Below are positions 32,827 to 43,998 of a stretch of 64,000 bases of DNA, piece after piece. The translations under genes were made by a program, and so were the position numbers. The notes beneath the pieces were generated by a model that had not been told where the DNA came from, did no database searches, and saw only the letters and a program-made list of their open reading frames with translations. Origin of the DNA: Verticillium longisporum (lineage: Eukaryota > Ascomycota > Sordariomycetes > Glomerellales > Plectosphaerellaceae); the NCBI GenBank assembly GCA_019188255.1, contig JAETXT010000003.1:2852001-2916000 (forward strand), in the 5' to 3' direction. Position 1 is the stretch's first letter; each line of letters starts with the position of its first letter.

Positions 32827-33366
32827 TCACATGACCACACACTTCTTCGACTTCAACTCTTTCCCCTCATCAGTAGCCGCAGCCGCTCGCTCTTCCTGAA
32901 CGATTCTACACGCCCGCACTGCTTCATTCCGCTTCTGCCGTCTCTCCTGCCTGGCTGCCTTGCTTGTTGCTTTCGCGAGGCTCTCTTCTTCCTGGCGGAT
33001 GGCACAGGTGGGACAATTTTGCTCCTGCAGTTCAGCCACTGTAGGAAGCGGGGTGGTTGTCGAGCATCTTGCAAAGTTGCCCTCCTTCTTGTCGCTGACT
33101 TCCTGCTGTGCCAAGCATCGGACAATGTGTGTTTTCGAGGTATCGCACTGAGCACAATGAACGGTCCGTAAGTAACACATTGCAAGTCGACCTCTGGATG
33201 TTGAGGCCGTCTTCGTATAATGGATTGAGTTTTCGGTAGTGTAAGATAATCGACACAGTTCAAGGTTGTACGTGTCTACAACCTTTGTCGGTTGCTTCTT
33301 TTCGCTTCGGAGGTCAACTAAATGAATCGGAAGTATCTGTGTTAACGTGGAAAAGTTCGTATTCAT
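32827..33366 (-). CDS. hypothetical Cys-rich protein with C-terminal CaaX box
   Basis: A 179-residue intronless frame that I do not recognise. It may start at MNTNFSTL (33366) or at the later MCYLRTVHCAQCD, a start often seen in small fungal Cys-rich proteins. Visible features are Cys pairs (CAQC, CPTC), a basic charged helix-like stretch (ATSKAARQERRQKRNEAVRACR) and a Lys-rich tail ending KKCVVM. CVVM fits a CaaX prenylation signal, so membrane attachment through a lipid is possible. It borders the pseudogene region and may itself be a remnant. Codon usage and conservation would decide. Confidence 0.4.
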   Translation of the reverse strand: MNTNFSTLTQILPIHLVDLRSEKKQPTKVVDTYNLELCRLSYTTENSIHYTKTASTSRGRLAMCYLRTVHCAQCDTSKTHIVRCLAQQEVSDKKEGNFARCSTTTPLPTVAELQEQNCPTCAIRQEEESLAKATSKAARQERRQKRNEAVRACRIVQEERAAAATDEGKELKSKKCVVM

Positions 33367-33437
33367 AGATATAAGTTACTCGCTACTCATTCTTGCTATT
33401 CAACCAACAAAAGTGAACAACCCCTAAAGTCGAAGAT

Positions 33438-34200
33438 TCACAAGTCTAGCAAGCTTTCCTCTAATTCCTTCGTCGAGGTCTTGGGCCTGGTTCCGTTTCG
33501 AAGGAACTTCGTAGGCTCAGAGCTACCCTCTCGACTTGCGAAAGGACTGACGAGGGTGATCAAGTCTTCCACCGCGTCCGCCGTGACAGGTACTTCTCGT
33601 TGCTGACACAGCACGATCGCCATGTTGTACGTGTTCTTGATGTCTCGGCCACTCATGCTCCAATCTGATAGTCGTACGATTTCTGGGCCATCAAGTTTTC
33701 GAACATTATCGGGAGCTCTGTCCACAACGTTCCCCCATACCTTAGCGCGCATTGCGCGTGTGAGCTCTGGAAAGGTGAGGTGAATTTGCACCCGGGACTG
33801 AAGTGCAGTATTGATGGACGGGTTGACGTTCGTTGTGAGGAAGACGATACCTAACAGCACGCAACATTCATTATTCAACTTCATGGGCCACACAACTTTC
33901 CGTAAGTTGATCGAGCCTTGAAAGACACTACTTACCTTTAAAATATTCAATATGTCGCAAGAACGCTATGACACCTCAGCTTAGCACTGCGGAGCTTCGG
34001 CCCGGGAGAAACTCACTTGATATTGTGCTCTGGCCTCGTCGCGACGTTTCTCCCCTCTATAACGAAGTTTGCCTCTGTGCCACGAACGTTAGTTGCAAGA
34101 CTGTGTGGCGAGGTAAGTACCCGTGCCTACCGTCGAAAAGTACCAGTCCGCCCCACTCTGATGCCTTATCTATTTTTGATTCGAGTTCGCTGCTCAACCC
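33438..34200 (-). pseudogene. truncated AAA+ ATPase (C-terminal half)
   Basis: On the minus strand, ELESKIDKASEWGGLVLFD (Walker-B region, near 34200-34140) is followed by degenerate exon sequence, then FLRHIEYFK (33965-33936) spliced to GIVFLTTNVNPSINTALQSR (from 33851, sensor-1/Arg-finger region) and a lid-like C-terminus with GRDIKNTYNMAIVL ending at 33438. This is the pattern of large fungal AAA ATPases of the 'ATPase family AAA domain' type. The N-terminal half including Walker A is absent. Its place is taken within about 40 bases by a protein-kinase fragment, so this is a truncated or rearranged relic. Confidence 0.75.
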
Positions 34201-34224
34201 TTTTGGTTTGCGTTTTAAAGTCCT

Positions 34225-34640
34225 CAAGACTCGACCTGCCCGAATGCAGCAGCATTTGCGGAGGTGGTCCAAGCAATGCAATCATCTGAGCAAGGTGCGC
34301 TCGGCTGCGGTACGTTTGATGCTCTGGGTTGTGTCTTGTAACCTGTAACCAGGTGGCTGCCTTGGTATAGATCCCAGATCCGTGAAAACGATATAGGCCC
34401 TAGTCAGCTCATGTATCTGCGAAGCCTCATTCTCTGTTGGAGTCCTTACCATGTAACCCGTGTTCCATATATCGATCTGATACGACCACGACGCTTCGAT
34501 GATGACCTCGGGTGCTCTATACATATTGAGCTATACGTCCTCCAGATGCTCGGTATCCCTGACAAACGGCTAAGCCAAAACCACAGAGTACCGGTGCGCC
34601 CCAGGTCTTTAGTATCTAGAGCTTACATAATAGACGGACG
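34225..34640 (-). pseudogene. SRPK-like protein kinase fragment
   Basis: The minus-strand translation contains GAPVLCGFGLAV (altered DFG region), a frame change, RDTEHLEDV, an in-frame TAG, LNMYRAPEVIIEASWSYQ, IDIWNTGYM at an exon end, and after an intron-like gap YRSRAHLAQMIALLGPPPQM. These are activation-loop and C-lobe motifs of fungal SR-protein-kinase-like enzymes. Both ends are missing, and the downstream end runs into the AAA relic. It is a different copy from the kinase pseudogene at 35008-36579. Confidence 0.78.
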
Positions 34641-35007
34641 GTTATTAAACTATTAACTGCTAAACTAATACATCTTGCTACCGAATATTACTCTCTAAGA
34701 GCGCTATACCGCCGTTCTCCTTGCCTGTATATCGATATTTTCTATCTCAATGGGGATGGGAGAGTTTTCTATCTGGGGTAGTAAACTACCGTAGTCTATC
34801 TACTGCCTACTCATCATCCCTTCTGAACCTTAGTGCGAGTCCGTTAGCATGTGCTGGTCTCCCACCCACCAAGCTCAGAGATCTTCATCCAATTTCTTGA
34901 AGAGGAAGGAGCGGTACATGAGGCAGTATCTGACTTTCAGGTACTCGCTGGTCGTACTGCCTTCGCCTATAACTTAGATGCCCCCCCCCCATCACACTCT
35001 GGCACGC
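34641..35007. other. AT-rich spacer between kinase relics
   Basis: About 370 bases of degenerate sequence with a poly-C run at 34979-34990. No gene seen. Confidence 0.4.
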
Positions 35008-36579
35008 TCAACTCCGAAGCCAAGGGTCGTCATAAAGTTGCCTAGCTGTTTTCCGGTCCTCGGGCCGCTATTGCAGTATACCTTTAACAAAACCTAAAAA
35101 TACTTCCTTTTTCTCGCCCTCTAACTATATAACCGATTTCTCTAAGCTTATCGGCTGCGGGATTGGGATATCGCCCTTCCATTCGCCTATACAATATATA
35201 GAATTATCTTAGTCAGTCCGGTAAGATATATATTAGTATCGATTTCTAATATAGCGATATAAAGAGACGTACTATCTTCTACGAAAAACTCGCTGCTCCG
35301 CTTTCTACGTCGTAGAAGGTCCGTCGGCGGCGGGCCTAATAAGGCTACTAACTCGGCTAGATAGGCGCGTATTAGGTACCTTTTTTCTTTCGGGTCATTA
35401 CCTTGGAAGAGATATATCCCCTTAAATAAGTCCTAAATCTAATTGCGGAAATTTATTAGTTAGGAACTGCGTGGACGCGTATAGTTGAGAGTATAGTCGG
35501 GTGAATATTGCACGAGCTTACTATAACGCTAACGTTCTATATATCGATAGGATAGCTCTATTCGGTCTTAAGCATTACCTTAGGAGACCTATATACGTTT
35601 AATTGCGCATTATAGTTCCTCTTCTTATTACCCCGAACTACGGCCCTAAAATCGCTTAGGACGACGTCGCCGAATTACCTAGGGCGGCTAAATTGCCGGG
35701 ATAAGTATATCGGGGCCCCGTCCACGAATTTCCTAGGTAAAGGATTATTAATCTTAGACTATATAAACGCTACTAGGACCGACTCGTCCACTAGCTCTAT
35801 TATAATATTGTCTGCCTTGATGTCTTCGTCGCCAAGTAGCGACCTTAGTATATATCGGGAGAGGCTAGAATTGAGAAGAATAAAGACTCTTACCTATATA
35901 GATAATCTTGCATTCCGAATGGAGGTAATCGAGGGCTAAGAATAGTTTTATAAGGCCTGCTTTTAATAGTTCCTCGCTAAATAGGCCTGCCGGATTCCAA
36001 TATACGACGTCTCTCCAGCTATCCTATATAGGCTTTTGTACGAGGTAGTAATGTATTATACCGCTACTATCCGGTCTATTGAGCTTGAAGGTATCTAGAG
36101 CGGTGCGAATATAGGGATATCCAGGGTACGAATAGTTTCCTTGCCCAAGGGCCTCGTACATTTGGAATTCTTCTAAATCGCTATTATTGCGGGTATAGAT
36201 CTTTAAAGCTATATATTAGTATTCTCTATACTTAAGTTAGTAATATAGGGTATAGATTAAATTTATTACTCTCTATAGGATGATCTTATTAAATATAATC
36301 TACTTTCGATAAGTACGAGGGAATAATATACTAAAGATTGCGGGCTAGCTATATAGTTGAAGTAGATCCGAAGCCTAGCTTGCCTAGGACTTAGTACCTT
36401 TTATCGTAAACGTCTTCGATATTTGCGGGATAATACTATCCCGCTTTGCACTCGTCGAGATGCTCCTCCTCTAAAAGGGTCGAGTCGCTAACTAGAGGGA
36501 ACCTAGTACTAGGAAAGTATAGTGGCAATAACGGGGTCCTACGGAATGACTTCCTCAATAGCTTAATAAAGGAGGCCAT
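35008..36579 (-). pseudogene. near full-length SRPK-like kinase pseudogene with RIP-type mutations
   Basis: From ATG at 36579 the minus strand reads MASFIKLLRKSFRR, then the glycine loop LGKLGFGSTSTI, ALKIYTRNNSDLEEFQMYEALG, GYPYIRTALDTF, LALDYLHSEC. After an intron it reads DIKADNIII (catalytic loop), LSDFRAVV (DFG changed to DFR), YRSPKVMLKT (APE changed to SPK), DLFKGIYLFQGNDPKEKRY, YLAELVALLGPPPTDLL, GEWKGDIPIP and a C-terminus RKTARQLYDDPWLRS ending at 35008. Several Trp and Gln codons are now TAG, as expected from TG to TA and CA to TA changes. The order matches fungal SRPK-like kinases throughout, so this was once a full gene. Confidence 0.88.
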
Positions 36580-39428
36580 CGGAAACGATATATAAAGGAT
36601 ACTTACGCGCAATAAGGGAGAGATAGTGAGTAGATTAACTATCAGTTGGGGAGAAGGAGAATGCGACGCACTATACGATGCCTAATGCACTAGAGCTTAT
36701 TAGTACCTGAGGCAGTTGAGCACTAGGGAAGTTAAGCCGTTAGCTCGGGGCGGCTGTAGCGGGGCGCACTCCTACTAGTAGCTATTAGAGAAGATTAGTT
36801 AGCGCTCACTATTACCCGCCTACTAAAGTAGAACGCTAATAAATATTTCTTGTAGCCCAACCGTACTTCCGTTCCTCTAGTAGTAGTGTTCCTTAGCAGG
36901 CTAAGCTATAGCCATGCGGCTCCCTCGTTAACGACTATTAGCTTAGTCTAGCCAACGGCCAATACAGGTAGCCTCGTACTTCTCGTTAGCGATAGTCGTC
37001 ATTCTATTTTAGAGGCAATACCGGCCTTAACCCTGGTCTCTAAGCTGCTAACTCGTCGCGGAAAAGCCGATGCGACCGGAAGGCGCTTCGGGGGTAGGAT
37101 TATTAGATAATGCTATAAGTAGCTATAATAATGCGCTTTTAATGGGGTAATTTTGAGCGGTAATTTACGTAACGGACATAGCGGACATCGTCTAAAGCTA
37201 TAAATAGGTAGCGACGGCTACTAAGCGCGATATATTAATATCTTTTATCTAGGAATTATTAATTAACGACGAAGCTATCTTTCCTCCGCTTCAGAATCTA
37301 TTTCCTCTATTAGCTATATTATCGGTCTTAAGCAACTTATCTTATTATATCTCGACGCTTCTTTAGCTCGACGGCTACGGCCCTAGTCAAGTTCCTAGGT
37401 TTCGACAAGGAAAAGTTGCCCCCTAATTTCCTTAACGCTATTAATACATTCGCCGCGCCTAGTGGCTCAGCCGAACGGGTATAGGGCCGTTGATAGCCTC
37501 CGTCTCTTATACGGCCCTGCATCCAGTAATTTATTCTCTCTATAGAAACTTGGTAAGCTTAAGGAAATATATATTAAGTGAGTATTTCGGGCATTTAATT
37601 AAAGATTAAGATGGTATTGACTCGTTGCTAGGTCTAGGAACGGTAATCCGATTCACTATTCCTACTTTAACCCCGCCGATAAGGAGTTCGTTATTAGCGC
37701 TAGAATCGTTGGATCTAAGGATACTAAGATATATTACGTATATATAGATAGGACGGGGACGATTAAAAAGGGTAGTAAAAGATCGTAATATATTAGCGGT
37801 GTAATGTCTATTAGATAACGCTATTTATTAAAGCTAATTAAGTTAACTTTAGGAGTATTGCTCGATTAATTAATATATTTCCCTATTGCCTTAAATATCT
37901 TAATTTCCTTAGTTCCTATCGCTTGCTTGGTTGATTATTAGTCCGTATAGAGGTGAAGTATTATGAATAGCTTAAATTTCTAAGTCCTTCTAAGTCCTTA
38001 ATATTGAAAATCCTTATTCGTCGTTACCTAGCCCTATATCCCGTAGATAATCTTGCAATGCCTGCGAGCGCGTAGTTATAATAGGGTAGTAGTAATGCAT
38101 TTATTCTAGGTAATAGCTTAGATGCTCTACTATCGGCGGATTACGAGGTTCATCGATTTCATTTTAAAATGAAGGCCTTTCTTAATGCTAGCGCGACTCG
38201 AAAACGTCTATTAAGTATATACGACTAGGTGATCCTAGATAGATGGATAGATATACTTATCTTAATATTAAAGCGAACCGTCAAATCTCTTCGCTAGGCT
38301 TAAGTAATCGGCGAAGTACTATAACTCGGACTTATTTATGCGTCTTTCGCTGAAAGCTCTTGCGATATGCTACTTTTACGTAAGAGATAGGAACTAAACT
38401 TAATTTAGGAATCGATTTAGTAGCTTTTCTAGGGGATTCGACTTCTGCCCTACGCCGGAAGTGGCCTAAGCCGTCTAAATAGCTATATATACATTGCTTA
38501 GAAGGTTTCGTATAGCCTAGAAAGATATACGTATATTGAATTGCTATAGGTATTGCCGGCTAATATAGTCTTCTATCCTTTTTACGCTTAGATATTTTAT
38601 ATAACTAGCGTAGTAGTCCGTCTTGCTTCTTGTAGGTTGTACGGTAAATGGAGGGATTCGCTACTAGGTCTGGCTCGGGCGTAAGTTATCGGTACGGAAA
38701 TGTGCAGAGGTAGACTACGTCGTCGTCGACTTTAGTTGCACCCGTTATCATGGACTGGGCGTATATCGTGATTGAGTATCCCTCGCTGCTAATTAGTTAG
38801 CTACTAAGTCCTTATAGAAGGGTACGATGGGAAAGAGATAATGATCACCACGGTAACTCGGAGGACAACTCTTGTTGAAGCAACCAGAAGAGGGATTGTA
38901 GGTAGTGCTTGTGCTTATTGCATTATGTGACTTTGACCTGTCTACCGTCGTGCTACCGGCTGACCCCAGATGCGGGGTGGGTAGCACACCAAAGTGTCTC
39001 CTACGACATCTGGATCGGTCGGCTATCGCAGCGTCACAAGCAGGTTCCCCTGGAAGCGGTCGGAGGCTGTTCTCGGCACAAGGAACCACGTTCCTTTCAC
39101 GGCCATCAGGTAATGCCGGACCATCCGTGGATCCTATAGAAGAACAAACAACACCGAGTGCCACGGCAGGCACGTCTCGTCCTTCGTCCGTATATGACGT
39201 TAACTAACACAACCTAAGATACTAACATGGAAGAAGAACAGCTACTGGAAGACTAGTTCGCTCCCGCTAATATATCTCCAATAGATAAGAGGAAAGATAG
39301 AAGCTCCCTTGAGTAGGCGGAAAAGGGAAAAGGGACTAGGGCTAGAAGGAAGTCGATGCAACTCTAGTACTATGCTACTGAGACTATATTTCCAATAGTA
39401 TTTATATTATTAACCCTACCTATTCAGA
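36580..39428. other. RIP-eroded region with unidentified gene relics
   Basis: About 2.8 kb with many TpA and few CpA/TpG. Some stretches keep protein-like translation: the minus strand at 37522-37337 (GGYQRPYTRSAEPLGAANVL), the plus strand near 37640-37790 (HYSYFNPADKEFVISARIVG), and the plus strand from ATG 39228, where MEEEQLLED is followed by TAG in what may have been Trp codons. I cannot assign families. They look like old repeats or duplicated genes mutated beyond use. Confidence 0.5.
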
Positions 39429-39840
39429 GCTCTTAGGTATAGCTAAAGTAATAAATCAGGGTTCATATAAATAGTAAAGCCCTCTTAATACTAATTAGTA
39501 TTACATTTAACGTAATATAGAATAGCTAGAGCTAGAGAAGTTAGGATCGATCCTACGGATAGCAATTCGCTATAAATAAGCTTATCGGTTACACTTTATA
39601 AGTGATTATAAGAGCACCGTTTGCTTTAAGTACTTCAGGACTCTTATAAGAGCTTAGTAGTAGGAAAATCCCCTATTATATAATCTATAGGAGCACCGTC
39701 TGCTTTGAGTATCTCAGGACTCCTACGCCCAAGATCACTACCTAGGCTATATTGCTAGCTACTGATACGATAATCGAAGCTCTCAGGCATAGCTAAAGTA
39801 ATGAATTAGGGTTTACGTAAGCAGTGAAGCCCTCTTAATA
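39429..39840. repeat. degenerate direct repeats and hairpin units
   Basis: A 62-bp unit starting GCTCTTAGGTATAGCTAAAG occurs at 39429-39490 and again, diverged, at 39779-39840. Between them a second unit of about 40 bp, AGAGCACCGTTTGCTTTAAG and onwards, occurs at about 39606-39650 and 39687-39726. Each copy of the second unit begins and ends with short complementary arms (for example ATAAGAG and CTCTTAT). Their origin is unknown. They may be parts of a small non-autonomous transposon. Confidence 0.6.
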
Positions 39841-40119
39841 ATATATATTAATATAATTTAGCTTTTATTCTAATAGTAAGAAGAGTTATAAGACTCTAAC
39901 TCCTATAGTATTAGACTTTTATAGTCTATAAAATCTATTTTAAAGTATAATATCTCTATAGCTTTATCTATTAAAGCATTCATTTCCAGTTCTATAACTA
40001 CTATTATAACTAGTTAGAGATTATAGATAGCTTACTATAACTGAGTCCCTTCCCCTTGTCCGGCTAGCCCGTATTCATACAGCGTTACAATATATTATTA
40101 GCTATTCCCTAGTGGCTTA

Positions 40120-40370
40120 TCCCTTTAGTGCTGAAATTTGGCCTCAGTACATAAACTGATCACCGCCTGCCTGAATAGCTCTATTGTGGATCTTGACAGG
40201 TACTCATTCAGTACATGTTTATAGCGGGTAGGTCTATTAAAGGTAAGTAACGTATAGGCATGTAGATGTACTATTCGTTCTATCCTTTAATTCCATTAAC
40301 GATATCTATTTTTTACTACTTAGCTGTCGATCATACAAAGTACTGAGGCCAAATTTCGGCATTAAAGGGA
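40120..40370. mobile_element. 251-bp MITE with 31-bp TIRs (Tc1/mariner type)
   Basis: Terminal inverted repeats at 40120-40150 (TCCCTTTAGTGCTGAAATTT and onwards) and 40340-40370 match over 31 bases with two mismatches. TA flanks both ends (40118-40119 and 40371-40372). There is no coding capacity inside. The TA duplication and size fit a non-autonomous Tc1/mariner-type element. The TIRs differ from those of the Fot1-like element at 1850-3705, so a different transposase would have mobilised it. Confidence 0.85.
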
Positions 40371-40372
40371 TA

Positions 40373-41729
40373 CGGGTCAGTATCGGATAACTTATCGAAG
40401 AGGCTGCTATGTACTGAAGAGTAAATACGCCCTCTTTAAGGCCGGTTAGACCCTAAAGCGAGACCTGAAATTTTAGCCCAAAGCCCAGGAAGCCTCGCCT
40501 CAACAATTAGCCCATGATGCAAATTGCAATCACTCAGCCTGGAAATGTGGACTTAGCGATCCGTTAGCAAGCAGATGACGACTCGCGCCACCATTTAACC
40601 TGCGCTGCGGCCACAAGCAGCGTGTGGCGGTGACGACGGCTACCTCATGGCTCATGCCAAGTTTTCCAAAAGCGGATCGGGACAGCGTCACTGTTGTGTG
40701 GCCCGATGAGGTCGCTCACGCAAATAACCGATGGAACATTAGGTCGTAGATCAGGGCCCAGAGTGCGAAAAGGTGACACATCCCGCTGCAAGGAACTGTG
40801 CGGGCATCCCATGGACACAACTCTGGAGCACGAGTACGGCCGTCGACGATCGTCTGAAATTCCGTCATCGTGGGTGGTTCTGCACTTTTCATTGGCTGTG
40901 TGCTGGCATCGTGTGCCAAACGCCGTGTGATAGGCCGTCGGAGGCTTGGAGGGCGCCAACGCGCTGGGAGCTGATCGTGGTGGCTGCACAAGCCCCGGAG
41001 CAAGTCGCCCCTGGTCCTGGCAATCAGGCCGGCATGAAACTAGTCTGGGCGCTGTGCAGCAAACAGGTGGTGCACCACAGAACCTGGAAGGCTGCTGATG
41101 CGCGCTGCTGTGCGCTGGAGACCAGCCGAACAGGGACTCAAACTCCAGGCCTGGGCCCGGGGTGCGTCTGGCGTTGTCGTTGGTCCAGCACTGTTCGCCT
41201 CACTCACCTCGCTCGCTCGCTCGTTCGCGCGCACCTTATCGTCGAGTTTGACCGTTCGTGCTACTAGGTGGTTTTGGTAGATTCTGCCTAAAACCTGGCA
41301 CTGCCACTGCTCTGATCTCCTCCCTGCGACGATGACATTTTCACCAAGGTAAACCTGTCATCCTTTCTGTCCGGAGGCCTGACTTATTTTATCTCTCCCA
41401 CACGTTGATATTGCTCGGCTTTTCCTTTCTCATCCTCATTCATCGGCTTGCAAGTCAGCACCAACAAGTCAATCGCCGAAACGCCCACGCCACTCCAGCG
41501 ACTGAGCACATCATCATACCTCCACACCAACCCACTGTCTTGGTTTGCAGGGGTCCGATTACTTTTCTGGGCGCCACGCCCCCCCATCCCATCTTTGCCT
41601 ACTTTCCATCTCTGACGTTCGAACTGCCCGATCACAACATCGATTGCTCAACAAGGGCACGTTCCTCATCCTAGCCAAGACTAAAACACCATTGACGAAA
41701 CTACAAACCAACAACTCTTTCGGTCTGTA
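40373..41729. other. intergenic region and promoter of the AEC transporter
   Basis: Base composition returns to normal after about 40480. No gene can be supported. The last 400 bases before 41730 are pyrimidine- and CA-rich, typical of a fungal 5' UTR and core promoter. Confidence 0.45.
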
Positions 41730-43572
41730 ATGGCACAACAATACATGGGCACGCCGACGTCCTGGCGCCTCGTCCAGATGGCCCAGGACGCCTACGAGAT
41801 GCCGCTCCAACAGCTCGCAGCACCGCAACCCCACGACTCCCACCCTTCTCTCGGGCACCTTGTCCTCCTCGTCTTCGAGGCTGTTCTCGAAGTCGTGTGC
41901 GTCAGCTTGCCTGGCTACATCGTCGCACGATTGGGGCATTTCGATGCCGACAAGCAAAAATTCCTCGCCAACCTCAATGTTATGCTCTTCACACCTTGCC
42001 TGAGTATGTCATCCCGATCCGAGCTTGATGATGGCGTTGAGAAAGAAAATGCTGACTTGGGGACATAGTCTTCACGAAGCTGGCCTCGCAGCTGAACGCC
42101 GACAAGCTGGTTGAACTCGCTGTCATCCCCGTCATCTTTATCGTCCAGACACTCGTTTCCTACGTCGTCGCCACCGGTGTTTCGCGAGCATTCGGTTTCA
42201 ACAAACGAGCATCCAACTTCGTCACCGCCATGGGCGTCTTTGGCAACTCCAACTCTCTGCCGATTTCTCTCGTTCTGTCGCTTTCGCAGACGCTGAAGGG
42301 TCTCCACTGGGACAGGATACCCGGCAATAACGATGATGAGGTGGGCGCTCGCGGCATCCTCTATCTCCTTATCTTCCAGCAGCTCGGACAGCTGGTTCGG
42401 TGGAGCTGGGGTTACCACGTCCTCCTGGCACCCAAGGACAAGTATCCTGAATATCAGAATGAGCGGGTCGAGGAGGGTCGCTACACGGATGAGCAAGATG
42501 CACGTGAGGCGGACGCGCTTCTGCCTGGCTTTGAAGGCGACACGGCTGCCAACTCTCGCTCGCCCTCGAGCAGCGATCTGTCGCAATACGAGCCCGGCGG
42601 TCGCACCCCCGTTGCCCACCAGTCCCAGATCTCGTTGGTCGATTCCGACACGGATGACGAGAGCCGACCTTTCATCGCGAAGAAGGCTGGTAAGCCTGTC
42701 GCAGCCGCGCCTCTGAACGGAAACCAAAGTGACGATCCCATGCTCTCCTTTCCCCGCATCCGCAGCGCCGATGATAACGAGCCGCCCGAGGGCGTCGCCG
42801 GGTTCCCTGCCCGCGCCAAGATGACGATCAAGGACAAGCTGAGCGCAGCCAAGCAGGCCGTGGCCGCCTTCTTCACCAGGGTCTACACGAGCCTCCCCAA
42901 CCCTGTCCGTGTCGTTCTCGCGGGTCTGGGTCGCTTCGGTGCCAAGGTCAACAACTTTATCTGGGAGTTCATGAACCCTCCTCTGTGGGCGATGCTGTTC
43001 GCCGTCATCGTCGCTTCTGTCCCGGCCCTGCAACAGCTCTTCTTCGAGGAAGGCTCATTCGTCAAGAACAGCGTCACCAACGCAGTGCAGTCCAGCGGCA
43101 ACGTGGCCGTGCCTCTGATCCTGGTCGTCCTCGGCGCCAACCTGGCCCGCAACACCCAGAAGAGCGAGAAGCAACGTGATCCTGAGGAGGACATTATCGG
43201 CCAGAAGCTCCTCATCGCTTCGCTCATCTGCCGCATGATTCTCCCCACACTCATCATGGCCCCCATCCTTGCCGTCTTCGCCAAGTACGTGCCCGTGAGC
43301 ATCCTTGACGATCCCATTTTCGTCATCGTGTGCTTCCTCCTCACGGGTGCCCCGAGTGCCTTGCAACTGGCCCAGATTTGCCAGATCAACGAGGTCTACG
43401 AGGGTGTCATGTCGAAGATTCTCTTCCAGAGCTACGTCATTTGGTATGTTTCTCACCATGATTCTCCTCTTGGTGTCATGCCCAAACTAACGACATATTC
43501 AGGATCCTTCCCTCCACCCTCGTCCTTGTTATGTGTGCCCTCGAGGTTGTCGAGTGGGCCCAGCTCGGCTAG
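41730..43572 (+). CDS. auxin efflux carrier (AEC/PIN-like) family membrane transporter
   Basis: Exons 41730-42003, 42069-43443 and 43503-43572 give an intact 572-residue protein. An N-terminal bundle of helices (LGHLVLLVFEAVLEVVCVSL, FVTAMGVFGNSNSLPISL) and a C-terminal bundle (NPPLWAMLFAVIVASVPAL, VPLILVVLGANLARN, FVIVCFLLTGAPSALQLAQI) flank a long hydrophilic, acidic, Ser-rich loop at about residues 215-370. This two-bundle layout is typical of the AEC family (PF03547) in fungi, whose members are thought to sit in the ER or plasma membrane. No substrate has been settled for the fungal proteins. The last exon encodes only the final helix and ends WAQLG. Confidence 0.9.
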
Positions 43573-43998
43573 GTCCCACGTCCGTGTCAAACGGATCATC
43601 ATACACGAACATCATTCATCGTTTTCTTTTTCACCTCTGTATTAGAATAGGACGATATGTCAGGTCGGTGGCAGCCGCCACAGTCACAGCCCCGAGTATC
43701 GTTTTTGGTGCATTGTTGCCCGAACACTGAGTTGTGGCGGCTGAGTTATCGTGAATATGAAGGGGTATAGCTGCTGGTTTCGCGGCAGGGTCTGACCTAC
43801 AAAAGTCAAGAGACTTCCGGCTGGTGCCGCTGGAGGCGTTTGGGGTGTTTTTCCATTGATCAAAGCAGCGAGCGTTCCATGTCACCTTTTCATTCTTCGA
43901 GTAGTTTGGACTTTCATCAAAATACATATTAAAAGTCAAACCAGCGTCTTTCGCCACTCGCATCCGTGACCAGTCCAAAGCTCTTTCATAGATCCCGT
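43573..43998. other. convergent 3' region
   Basis: About 425 bases between the AEC transporter and the minus-strand PNPOx-like gene. It holds both polyadenylation regions. No gene seen. Confidence 0.4.

Noticed and set aside
33438..40370. A Starship-type giant element
   Set aside because: Kinase and ATPase relics resemble accessory cargo, but no tyrosine-recombinase captain (DUF3435) or element boundary is visible.
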